DNA from: Apostichopus japonicus
Lineage: Eukaryota; Echinodermata; Holothuroidea; Aspidochirotida; Stichopodidae
DNA length: 64,000 nucleotides
Direction: 5' to 3'
NCBI RefSeq assembly: GCF_037975245.1
Contig: NC_092571.1
Location: 17,355,917-17,419,916, forward strand
Both the position numbers and the translations under genes were made by a program. Positions 38,301-49,488 of the stretch are shown here, in pieces. The notes under the pieces are model-generated. The model saw only the letters and a list, made by a program, of their open reading frames with translations. It searched no databases and was not told the DNA's origin. Every line of letters starts with the position of its first letter. Within the stretch, counting starts at the first letter, position 1.

Positions 38301-41300
38301 CTCGACTCGATTCGACTATACAATTAGACAGAATATAGCTTGTATAAGAATAGATTTGAACAGATCAGATTACGGCATAGATAGTAGATTAGAACAGATG
38401 CATGGATTATAGCCTAATCAAGACGCTCTACGGATACAGGTAGGTCCAGGGGCGGCGATTTGTTTCAAATATTGGAGGGGCATGTCCCCCCGCCCCCCCC
38501 CCCATGATCGCCGCCCATGGGTAGGTCTATAACAAACCTCCGATTTTGTGTCGTGTCCACCAAATTATATCTTCGTCTTCTCTGAGGACAACGCTCAATA
38601 TGCTAAGATATTGACGAACCGATGCAGCTGGTGATAATAACAACAATTATATCATTATTAACAAATGACTGCAGATTGTAACTGTGGATGAAATGACATG
38701 ACATGACATCACATAAGATCTCATCAGGTATACTTTAAAACAATCATTATTCTGGTTTCTTCATAGTCAAAGCGAATGGCATAGGCCTACTTAAGATAAA
38801 CAATTGGCAATTAAAAGTCACCGTATTTTCTTTTCCTTGACTTGCATCATCTTAGAATAAGAATAACTGGAATCACTTCTTAGTTTTTATTCTACTCGAG
38901 GCAAAAAGAATAGACTTTTAAACTCCCTCACCCCCCTCCCCCACCCCACCGACAAATATTTGTGTTTTCTTAAACATGTCACCCTGAAACCACAATCAAA
39001 CTTGATTTTTTGCTCGTTGCGACATTTTGTAAGACGATGTCTGTGAATGGCAGCCATTTTCTAACCTGGGTGTTTGCCTCTCGTCCAGAAGTGGGCTTCT
39101 TTTCCTACGGTTTTCCTTTTAATCATTGCAGGGTGTTCTCGAAGTCTGTTCCAAAGATCAGTGGTTCCACTTTTTGGAGCTCCTCCTATATAAGCGTATG
39201 GGAGACAACGCATTTTGCCTGTTTGGTTGTCACCGAAACAAGGATTCTTGCGTGGCAGAAAACCCTTTGCTGAAGGTAGCATCCTGAAAACCTGAAATAT
39301 GAAGATGGTGATAACAAAACATGGATTTCATTGGCTCAGCCTGCAGTCATAGTGAAGGAAGTTTAAGAACAAACACGAGGATATTGTCAGTCTATGAAGC
39401 TTATATACTTAGAGCCTGCTCGACATATTTTATTTAGCTTCTGCCCATCCCTGCCCATCCCTGCCCATCCCTGCCCATCCCTGCCCACCCCTGCCCACCC
39501 CTGCCCATCCCTGCCCATGTTCCTATAGTCGTGATGTTCCTTCACCCTTGCCGTGACGATACGTTGTACGGGGTTTTGTTTTGTGTGCGGGTATGGGTGT
39601 GTGATTTTTTTTTCTTTTCTTTATTTCGGCGCTACTAAACTTTGTCGGACTTCGAACACGACACGCTATCATGCGTAATATATATGGCTAAGCTTTTCAC
39701 TGATTTTGTTGTTTTGAAAACGCATAGTAGACAAATGTTATGTCCCCGAGGGCTTGTCGTATAGACAGCTAATCTTCTCTGTATATATATATGTGCAGAT
39801 GTATATGTGCAGATTATTACATATCGCCCTCGTTTACATGCACAAGGGGTTTGGAATCGAGTCTGAGACGGTCCCATGGTCCAGGGCAGCTCCATTCCAA
39901 GAGTACGTATTGTTTATAATTTCATCATGATCGATTGTGTTTACGCACGGAAAGTTCAATTTTGGCCATTTTTTTTACTCGCGTGTTCACGTTTTGAAAC
40001 TTGGACACACAGTGCTCGATTCGTTCACGTTGGTCTTGACCCGCCGTAAGTGTGTAATTTCTCTTCGAAAGTTGCTTACAAGTTGATCATGTTGTTTTGT
40101 TGTGTGTATGCATGTGGGAGTGAAATCATCGTTATGCCACTTCTTCAAGAGATATTCAGCTGTAAAGTATTGTTGTCTACTTTTCAAATTTAGTGCTAAA
40201 ATTCAAAAAAGCGTGACGTCACATATCTTGAACATAATGAGGGTCACCAGGTCAGATTACCGACTGATTGGTGATAAATGTTCGGGGTTTGTGGAATCAT
40301 CCAGACCACTTTAGGTTCTGATATAAAACCATTATAATTGAATTATGTAATCATTCAAGATTAATATGACCTTTATAAAACCGTTAATCCTGGGTAGTAT
40401 GTAAAACATTAGTGCATGGCTCCCCGGACCTCGGACAAAGGTGCCAAGACATCCCGAGTCCGAGACAAATATCCGTCCAGGGCAACCACACTCCAAGTCC
40501 CATTCGGGTATCGGAACTTACCGCCCTGTCGTAAAGCCCCTCCTTCTCCCTACAGCCCTCTTCGTGCAGAACTAGCAGAGGTACGTCCAATCTGAGGGAT
40601 GGGGGAGGGGTGGGCGGGGGGGGGCACAAACTTCAAGGGGTATGAGACATATGATTTTGATTTGAAAGAGCAAACCATAAGTCACTCTAAACTTGAACAG
40701 ATCCTCTGTGAATGAACGACAAATTCCAATGTTTTTCATCAGAACGATACATTTTGTTGACATTTCTCAATAAAAGGACACTTTTTAACTACTTTTTTTA
40801 TTTACTCAGAAAGGCAAAGTGGTACTTTTTCACTAACAAATAGGGTGGGGGGGGGGACATCTAATGTAGGAAAAGGCTCACCTTTGTGGTTTTTCACAAA
40901 CCTCCAAGGGCTCCATCGACCCTCTCCTCGCAACTCTGCAATATCTCTCCTTCCTGAAAATAGACCCTCCCATACTAACACAAAAGGGCGCGTCTTTGAC
41001 GGTTTATTCCTTTAGCAGTGAACTTTCAAAATCTCCCAATTTTTTCTAGCTTTTGTAATCATTCTACATTGACATTGCCTCATAGTTTGGGGGGTGGGGG
41101 GATACAGCGACGTGTGCCAAAAACACTCTCAGTAGTTCAATTTTAATTTTTTTTTTAAATTTGATTGACATTTTCGTGTCAGACACAATGTTAGATTTAG
41201 ACAGCTCGTCAAGTGTCCTTTACCATCGTTTAATACGTGACTTTTGCATGATGACGTCATCACTGGGATTGTGTTTCGGGTAACTGTCATTCACCGAGTT

Positions 41301-43907
41301 TACAAAGTTTCGATAAAATCGCAAACAAGTGCACGTCTGTAAAATGTGTGGCTATGTTGAAATGCTCAAATAGTAATATCGTAGTAGCCCCTGTATTTCA
41401 TAGTCAGTCGCTATCTTTATGGGTTCACCAATTGTATAAAGGTAGTCAGTATAGGCCCCAAATTATCAGCACGCTATAATTGCTAGAAGTTTTCGAAAAG
41501 TACTTTCCCGGAGGTCTTTACTCTCCAAATTGTTCTCAAACAATTTTTAAGGAACACACAAGATGATTGAATGTCTCAGTGAGGAAAATTTCCTCGAAGG
41601 TTTGTAATAAAATCAGTTTAAGAATTTGACCAACAGTGACCATATTTTGAATATCTAGCATATTTGGGGCCAATACAGCATACCTTTTAACAGTCGAACA
41701 CAACTTAAAGGAACATAAATTTATGCGTTAAAACAATTCTAATAAAATAAATTTTGAAATTATTTCAAAGTTATGATAAGGTTCAAGCATTGACCGATTT
41801 CCAGAGTTTATTGTGCGGTGTTGCAAGCGAGTTGGGGGGGGGGGGGGGCTCCGGGAGAGATAGGTGGTAAAATTATTATTGCTTACTCGTCAAAACTTGG
41901 CACGACATAAAATACAACGACTGTATGATAGTTCAAACGGAATTGTAAAATACGTCTCTCAAAATAAAACCATGCAGTGTGGGCATGCAGTAGTGATAAT
42001 TTTTGACACCATATTGGGGAAGGGGGGGGGGGAGGGATGGGCTGATGTGGTGGGTATACCATATTAAGTGTATCAGAAGTCTCAGTGGAATGACCAATAA
42101 GATAACAAGAACTGAGGGAGAGAACTGGTTGGTGGTGAGGGTTGGATGTGGGAGGGATACGGGAAAATGAAAGGATTAAGTAAGGGGGATGGGTTGAAAG
42201 TTATAGCGGATAGCATGACATGTGGGTAGAGTGAGGGTTGTGTGAGAGAGGGGTAAGGGTTGTGTCATAGAGGGGTGAGGGAAGGGTGAGAGAGGGATGA
42301 ATATTGAACGAGAAGGAAGAGAATACGTTATTATTCATGATTCCCCAAGTAAAGTGAAACAAACAAAACTATTAATAAATCAAATGAAGTATATATATAA
42401 TGAAATTAAAACCTGATTGCCTCCTCCTCCGTAATTTTGCTGCAAAATGTTCAAAATATATAACTATGTATTTAGTTGCAAAATACAACATATGCTTTCA
42501 ATTCACGTAGATACGAGGGAGAGGGATAGGGGGAGGGGGAGGGGAGGTGGCTGTAATGGGCACGTGGCTCCAGCACGGGACACAGCTGCTTAATGCATAT
42601 GCTCAATGGCATATTATAATAGCTATTACCTACCTCTGGTTCAAGATATTTAAGAACATCCGGCAGAGCATCTCTGGAATAATTTACAGGTCCGTGAGAG
42701 AATCTACCTGCGTGCTGACTTAATCGAAATTTCAGTAAGTCAGTCATGGCCCTGACGTCATCAATCGTCATATCCGGTAGGTCGTACGTTGGGTCAATCT
42801 CTTGAGTGGGCATATATCTACTTCTTGCTACTATGACGTCACGGTAGGGAAGATACGTATTACCCTTTGTAATACCTTTGAAATTAATCCCTCTGTTAAT
42901 CCTTAATCTTCGATTCCCTTCGATGTGACAAACTCTTAAAATCTGTCTGCTCAACGTTTCTGTAAAATTACCGCTGTTTTCGATTCTCTTCCAGTGAAAA
43001 GCGTTTTGGGTCAGCCTTGCGTCTGTGCTATCATTGAAATCTGCATTGTCTTTAAGAATAGTAGATCCTAACTTCATCTTTTTTCTTTGAGTTCTTTCAT
43101 ATAAATCAGACAATTTGCTTATTTTTGAATTATTTATCGTTTTTAGTAAATATGACTTTCCATAGTCGTTTATAGCAGAGTTAACCATTTGGTTGGTGGT
43201 TTCGACCATTCTCAAAGATCGTCTCCAGTTGATGACCCGAGTAAAAGATGGTATAACTTTGGAATAGATTAAAAATACTACAACAACGGTCAGACACAGG
43301 ATAAGATGCTTCCGCTTCTGCGACAAAAGATAGCAAAGTATTGATTTATAACGTATCAATAGCGTGTATTTGGTGAGTGGTAGACCGCGTGAGATCCTAC
43401 TTCCCACCACCCCACCACCCCACCACCACATCACCCCACCACAATCTTACCGACACCCCCTTCCCACCACCCCACCACCTCATCACAATGACATTTTCGA
43501 AAAACTGCTGTAAACGCTTGATTTTTTCAAGTCACACTGTGTCTGTTTTTAACTAACCAATGTTCTATTAAATCAGCAAGCAAACTGTATAAAAAGTAAA
43601 TTTTGAATCGGGTTGTGACCTTTGTGTCACTTTGACCTTCCTTTAACCTTGCTTAGACCTTGCTGTTACCAAGTCATGTTCCATTCACACAGAAATGGAT
43701 CAGCCCCCTGAAACAAAGAGATATAGGCTAACTATGTGGCTACAGAATATTAAGCTATTGCCTACTAAGCCTGTTCTTTACGATGAAATCAAAATGCAGC
43801 AACGTTATGTATATACCTCAGTCGTGGATTCAAACCATCATCAATACATATTTTTCATATCAAGATAAGGAGAAGCTACTCACCTTTCTGACCATAAAAA
43901 TCGCCAT
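35313..43907 (-). CDS. CHST15: Carbohydrate sulfotransferase 15-like (GalNAc 4-sulfate 6-O-sulfotransferase), paralogue 2
   Basis: Seven minus-strand exons give 556 residues (human CHST15 has 561): 43907-43884, 43317-42634, 39291-39066, 38627-38538, 37594-37281, 36490-36346, 35500-35313. The short tail MAIFMVRK leads to an anchor at about 13-26, a long stem, then the catalytic domain: 5'-phosphosulfate loop APKSGTTD (274-281), 3'-phosphate site FILRNPTERLYSEY with R388 and S396, and the C-terminal MGPMLPKTEK and LWQS. Intron phases are 0,0,1,1,0,1, as in paralogue 1. Exon 4 encodes YLSILSVVLRE and HKIG, matching the YLDLFD and IIIGEAS region of the human enzyme. Stem motifs are shared with paralogue 1 (GNTYLPYRDVIVA against GNIYMPGRDVIVA), so the duplication covered the whole gene. 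Expected to act in the Golgi on chondroitin 4-sulfate. Confidence 0.9.
36291..36345. repeat. 22-bp tandem repeat running into the exon 6 splice donor
   Basis: Two and a half units of ACGTCACTACGACATGACCT plus TA/TT. The partial last unit, ACGTCACTCAC, contains the reverse complement of the donor GTGAGT of CHST15-like paralogue 2 exon 6. Confidence 0.75.
36580..36790 (-). mobile_element. Foldback MITE family B, copy 2
   Basis: Reverse-complement relative of 14150-14360. It sits in intron 5 of CHST15-like paralogue 2. Confidence 0.5.
37880..38391. mobile_element. Inverted pair of Penelope-like terminal scraps with a long hairpin
   Basis: Hammerhead-like motifs occur in both orientations: minus at 37892-37935 and plus at 38016-38063 (CTGAAGAAGATCC, loop, GGATCGAAACGTC). 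A second inverted pair of about 55 bp lies at 37938-37998 and 38333-38391 (ATAGCTTGTATAAGAATAGA). The arrangement looks like a rearranged or tandem-inverted retroelement end inside intron 4 of CHST15-like paralogue 2. Confidence 0.55.
38447..38520. mobile_element. Very short inverted-terminus element
   Basis: CAGGGGCGGCGAT on the left and ATCGCCGCCCATGG on the right enclose about 45 bp rich in C. It could be a deleted hAT-type MITE. It lies 18 bp downstream (minus strand) of CHST15-like paralogue 2 exon 4. Confidence 0.4.
39441..39519 (+). repeat. 10-bp minisatellite CTGCCCATCC
   Basis: About eight units with CAT/CAC variants, in intron 2 of CHST15-like paralogue 2. Confidence 0.9.
40588..40850 (+). 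repeat. Dispersed repeat, copy 2
   Basis: Diverged relative of 34735-35025; see that entry. It lies in intron 2 of CHST15-like paralogue 2. Confidence 0.5.
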
Positions 43908-44487
43908 ATTTAATTCCAAAATTTGCTTAAATCATTCTTCAATATAATATGATGCACGTAATCTTAGAAGACTATGCTTGTGGTAAACTGCCTGAGTAAT
44001 GAAACACAAGTAATAGATAAGCTGTAACGATAACGACATATCATAGAAAGACCCGTGGGCGGTCTGCAAAGATATAATATGTTTTGTCTTTTTGTGAACT
44101 ATTAATATATATATTTTTTACATTCCGTGATACGTGTATACAATGATCTGTGTGGCAGATAAAGCAAACAAACCAACTCTTTCTAATACAGCCAGTTATC
44201 CATTATGGTTCCATCGACGACAATACAAATAGCTCAGAAAACGCCTTTATGACGTTATTGTGAACCAATAACAATACTTTGGCCTTGAGTAGCAACGCTA
44301 GCCACGGATAGTATATACTAAAATAAGATTTACCAAATTTTACTTGAAGAACAGTGGACAAGGTGAGAACTGAAGGTTTAGGGGAGGTTCCCCTTCCACC
44401 TTTGTGGTTCATGGACAAATATATTGATATCAATGCACATAAGGTGACCAATAGTAGACTAAACGAAATTACAATAATAATTCTGTA

Positions 44488-44533
<46 letters not shown>

Positions 44534-44569
44534 TCCTTACCGGTTTCGAACCTCTGGACATACAATCAG

Positions 44570-44641
44570 CGTCCATAGCCTAGTGGTTAGGGTGTCCGCG
44601 TACAGAGCGGGAGGCCCGTGATTCGAATCCCAGTGGAGGCT
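44570..44641 (+). mobile_element. tRNA-derived SINE head
   Basis: A-box-like TAGCCTAGTGGTTAGGGTG and a canonical B box GATTCGAATCCC, with ends CGTCCA and TGGAGGC able to pair partly. A short body follows, and a (TA)n tail runs directly into the ATGG array. Confidence 0.65.
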
Positions 44642-44709
44642 GAAAGTTTTTTCACTGTTCTTGATTTTCCAACTCATTACGATTTTCATTTAAATATATA
44701 TATATATAT

Positions 44710-45310
44710 ATGGATGGATGGATGGATGGATGGATGGATGGATGGATGGATGGATGGATGGATGGATGGATGGATGGATGGATGGATGGATGGATGGATG
44801 GATGGATGGATGGATGGATGGATGGATGGATGGATGGATGGATGGATGGATGGATGGATGGATGGATGGATGGATGGATGGATGGATGGATGGATGGATG
44901 GATGGATGGATGGATGGATGGATGGATGGATGGATGGATGGATGGATGGATGGATGGATGGATGGATGGATGGATGGATGGATGGATGGATGGATGGATG
45001 GATGGATGGATGGATGGATGGATGGATGGATGGATGGATGGATGGATGGATGGATGGATGGATGGATGGATGGATGGATGGATGGATGGATGGATGGATG
45101 GATGGATGGATGGATGGATGGATGGATGGATGGATGGATGGATGGATGGATGGATGGATGGATGGATGGATGGATGGATGGATGGATGGATGGATGGATG
45201 GATGGATGGATGGATGGATGGATGGATGGATGGATGGATGGATGGATGGATGGATGGATGGATGGATGGATGGATGGATGGATGGATGGATGGATGGATG
45301 GATGGATGGA
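44710..45310 (+). repeat. Perfect (ATGG)n microsatellite, 150 units
   Basis: 601 bp of ATGG with no interruption that I can see, preceded by (TA)n. Long open frames in several phases on both strands are artefacts of the repeat. Confidence 0.98.
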
Positions 45311-46318
45311 ATATAGTATAAGCTATTTCCCAACCCATGGGTTACATCTCGTTGTATAATCTTCCAATTTCTCCAACCAGTTTCAAAATAGGGAATATAT
45401 CAACACTATATAGGTCATAATAAGAAAACGCCAAAACATTTAGATGATCGCCTCACTGTTTATATAAAATATACTTATCAACACAAACATTTCACCTTAT
45501 TACATAGCTATAGATACATGGTTAAAACAACCCGAAGAACAATACAAGCAAGAATTGTGCACATTTCTTAAGACTGAACTTACAAAAAAGAAGCATATTG
45601 TGCATCGACCTATATAAGGCATTAATAAACTCAAAAGGGTGAGAAAAACTGTAAGGTAATACAAGTATAACATAATCCATTCTAAAATAACGATTTACGG
45701 GGACAAAACAAAGTGACATCCTGCAGGCCAAATAACGAAAACTCAGTTTGAATCAGTACAATCGTTATTTTAAAGGGGAGTTTAAATTGCAACTGAAAAT
45801 TTGATTCTTGTCAAGAATCCCAATTGAAATATTAAAAACAAACTGAGCTCTTCACGTGGCACATCAAATACGTCACATTAGGAAGTTATAGGAAGTGACT
45901 GCAAAAGGTTAAATGAATACAATACCGTACGTTGCTCTTACCTGAATGGTCAATACAATAAATCACATGAAACGACAGATGTTTTCTATTCATTGTTCTA
46001 TATCTTATCATAAATAAGTTGTTTCTGAACTGTTTCGAGTTTTGCATTTATACAAGTGAGTGATGCATCCACTGGAAGTAGTTGCCAATTTATCCCTTAA
46101 AGATTTTCCATTTCATTGTTAAAATAAATGGTATAGTCCAATCAAACATAATTTTTGTTCCCCTGCCATGCCTAAGACTCAATTTAATCCTGACGATGAA
46201 CTAAGTTTTCCGCATGGGATTCGATATTATTGTCTGATTTAAAGAAGGAAAAATATCAACAATCATATTTAGCTTATAATGATAGAGATTTTTGTGAAGA
46301 CCAATTTCCCAAGTTCAA

Positions 46319-46366
<48 letters not shown>

Positions 46367-46432
46367 CCAGTCTGAAATAAGATAATTAAATGTCACAGCG
46401 TTTTAGACTTATTTTAAATGACCTAAACGAAG

Positions 46433-48051
46433 CTAAACTAAATTACTTTGCTCCCGTCCGTCGCCGTCTTCCATTTCGCTTCCAACTTCTTCTTCTTCTT
46501 CTTCTTCTACCTCTTTCTCCTCATCTTTCTCCATCCCATAATCCTCCTCTTCCATATTCTCTGCTATGTGGCCGACGTCTCCTTCAACCCTCACTTCCGT
46601 GTTCACTCCATCGTCCAGTGCGATGTCGAAAAACAATTGATTCGGATCCACGTCATTATGTTTCCCTTGTATTGTCTTTTCCACACCAACCTTTGTACCC
46701 TTTTTTGTCTCTTCCTCAAATTTATTCCGTTGTTTACCCCTGCTACCCCTTCCGACACCAATACCCTCTGGAAGAGTATATTTTCTCCATTCGTCTGGTT
46801 TTAAGTATCCAATATATGGCATATCAGGGTCTACGACTAATGGTCTCCCTATGTGTCTCTCAATCATTGTTGCTCGTGTGGAGGGAATACTATGTGGAAA
46901 TTTTTCGTCTTTCGATTTTGAAGAGCGCCCTCTCCATTTAGCCAGCCATACAAAGGACAAAGAGGTGAATAAACAAACGGTAAGAATAGACCATCTAACT
47001 ATGAATTTCTGTTGGGGAAAAAATAGGTGAAAGAACGGTAAAAGCAATAAAGATACAGCAAGATAGTGAAAAACAGGAGAAAACAACAAATGCGTCGAAC
47101 TTGCAGGTCTGTGTTGGGTCATAAAGTCACACATTTATATTCCTTTCTGTATTTTCGTTAAGGTTACCACTTAAATAGCAAATACCTTAGATATAAACAG
47201 TATAAAATTCTTGTTGTCATTCACTGTCATTTATTATTTAATCCTCACGTAGGTAAAGTGCCCGGTTCCCGCGAAACTTGAGTCCTCAGAAGGTCAGTTT
47301 CAAAACCATATTAATCAACGCGGCCGTAGAAAAAAACTTGTATGTGCACGCAGGGTATACGTGTAAATACAAAAAGTGTCATTTAATTAAAAATAAAAGC
47401 TATAGGAATAGAAATTAGGAAACTAAGAAAAACAGAAATTAGAAAATCCCTTTGTTCTGTCCGTGTTTGTTTATCGAATCAAATATACTATACGTTGGTG
47501 TAAACATAAAACGTTTGATCTGAGATCAATTGAATGATCGATTATCGAACTGGGATGATTCGAAGAGCTTGGCAAAAATGGAGGGCGGGAGAGGGGTTCG
47601 AGACATGTCGTTCCCCGATTCCAATGTCCTGTGGCTGAAAGTAGAAAGCTACAGGGGCGCAACCACGTATACATTTTGTTTCAGAAAATATCTGGGGCAT
47701 TAACCCCCCCTCCCCCTCCACACCACCCCACTGTCATACAGAATATTTCAAAGAAACGCTTAAATGATTACATAATTATATCACATCGTATGCGCTACAA
47801 TCTAAACAGTTGAAATAACATTATTTCTAAAATTGCCATTTTGTCAACATTCCCCAAAGTGGAGACGACCCCTACCCTAGACCACTAAACATATTAGCCT
47901 TCCCCTCCCCACAAATGGTTGCGCCCTTTCTTGAGAGACTATATTGACTAATTGAACAAAAAAAGAAAACCTTTACCTGCCGAGAAACAGAAACTGACCG
48001 CCGCTTTGAGGAACTGTCCAGATCTGATCTCACTGGATCAAGTTCAACCAT
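46433..48051 (-). CDS. Type II membrane protein with acidic C terminus, unknown function (possible truncated sulfotransferase relative)
   Basis: Two minus-strand exons: 48051-47977 (donor CAG|GTAAAG) and 47008-46433 (acceptor CCCCAACAG), joined in phase 0, give 216 residues. A 25-residue basic cytosolic tail (start MVELDPVRSD; an upstream ATG at 48069 is possible) leads to an anchor at about residues 29-46 (WSILTVCLFTSLSFVWL). A stem with PYIGYLKPDEWRKYTLPEG follows, then a Glu/Asp-rich tail with a run of eight glutamates and TAG. No catalytic motif is seen. As in the two CHST15-like genes just downstream on the same strand, a phase-0 intron sits just before the anchor. This hints at a shared origin, but the stem sequences do not match. 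A weak donor (AAA|GTAATT near 46446) could extend it. Expression is unproven. Confidence 0.5.
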
Positions 48052-49440
48052 ACCTTTGTTACCATGCATATAATAGTAATAACGGGCATGTACATGGTGT
48101 ATATTACTAATAGAACATTCAGTGATCAAATCATTGTTAGGCCTATACATTAAGTTGACTCGGAGTATAGTTAGGTCATTGCCAATTCAATTATTCGAAG
48201 CCGTCCATGGTCAACCTTGCATGTACATTGGGATTTGAATCGTCGCCGGTTTTGATCCCAAGGTATAAGAAAATGGGTATATGAAATTGATACAAAATGT
48301 TTCAGTTCGATTCGGAGCTTTTGATCGGTTTGGGATATATAGTAAATAACTGGCTGTGGATGGTTACATCTTTAAGTTCATTGAAGTTTAGTCTTATGCT
48401 ATATATTGGCGTTCCAAGAACTACTGACCAATCGAAGCAGATGGAAATATAAATGGGGCCTACATAGACTGACCTTTGTGTACATCTTAGAAATGCCTGC
48501 TGTATTATGATACATCCCGCCGTGCGTCTAGATCACTTAATAGTGATGTTTACGGCAGTGAATATTGCGTTAGCTGCTGTAGTTTTACATTCTGTTCTCG
48601 TGACCAGCACATCATATCGAGTTGACCATAGATTCACCACTATCCGGCGACTAAAGGCTGTAACTCTCTCTGTATATAGACTTTTCCTCGTACATTCTAA
48701 ACACCACACATATGCAATTGATGACAAAATAATAAATGAACGTATAATTATGCAAGCCCCATGCATGTATATGGTTATATATGCTAGCTAGTTATATGCT
48801 AACGTTTTACAATACTGTGAGTAGATGGTTCAATTAAGGGACCAATATATATAAATCCCTGACCCGTGTCCGAGAAAAGCACGTATAAACAGTATATATG
48901 GTCATTCAGATATATGGTTTATTGTTAACACAGGAGAGGTGAAAATAATACATGTTAACTTATACGCTATATGCCGTGCGCAAAGCGGTGGTATGATTTA
49001 TTTATACATGTGTCAATTGTTGACAACGTTTATAGTATATAAAAGACGGTCTGTAAATCAGTTTTCACCCACGCAATAAATGATGTTGATTTTTTGGTAT
49101 ACAGTTAAAACTATATAACGGTAAATCCCAAATTGCTTGGTATGTAAATGCTATGGCAATTCACATTGACTTGACTTGCCGAGTTTGAAACTTCCAATGA
49201 TGAGCAATGAAAGAAAACTGAGAGAGAGAAAGGTGGAAAGACAGAGAATTCGAGAAATAATCTCGAGACAAAATAAATTAAAATCAAAACTAACATTCGA
49301 CAAAGACATTTACAAGACTCAATTTTAGGAAAGTTCCTTCGTTGATTTTTAAATACAGGACGTCGTTTTTCAGAACAGAAATGCTGAACAACAACCAACA
49401 TTCGAAGGCCCTTTTTTTGCTGTAATTCAGAGGAGTGTAA
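48052..49440. other. No gene recognised
   Basis: Open frames on both strands at 48507-48791 mirror each other and resemble no family. Confidence 0.4.
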
Positions 49441-49488
49441 TCTCTAGCCCGGTCGTGTTTCCCAATTAATGTACCTATTGCCCAATTA

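Larger units (their letters stand above)
43908..46432. other. Intergenic: SINE and large microsatellites, no gene
   Basis: Upstream region of CHST15-like paralogue 2, expected to hold its promoter, although no core element is recognisable. (AT)n tracts occur at 44491-44531 and 46323-46364. Confidence 0.5.

Noticed and set aside
44618-45359. Long Trp-Met-Asp-Gly and Ile-His-Pro-Ser repeat proteins on both strands
   Set aside because: They are translations of the ATGG microsatellite; the same repeat is open in several frames on both strands.
46390-46941. Plus-strand 183-residue Leu/Pro-rich frame
   Set aside because: It is the antisense of the acidic exon on the minus strand, which has proper splice signals and a membrane anchor.
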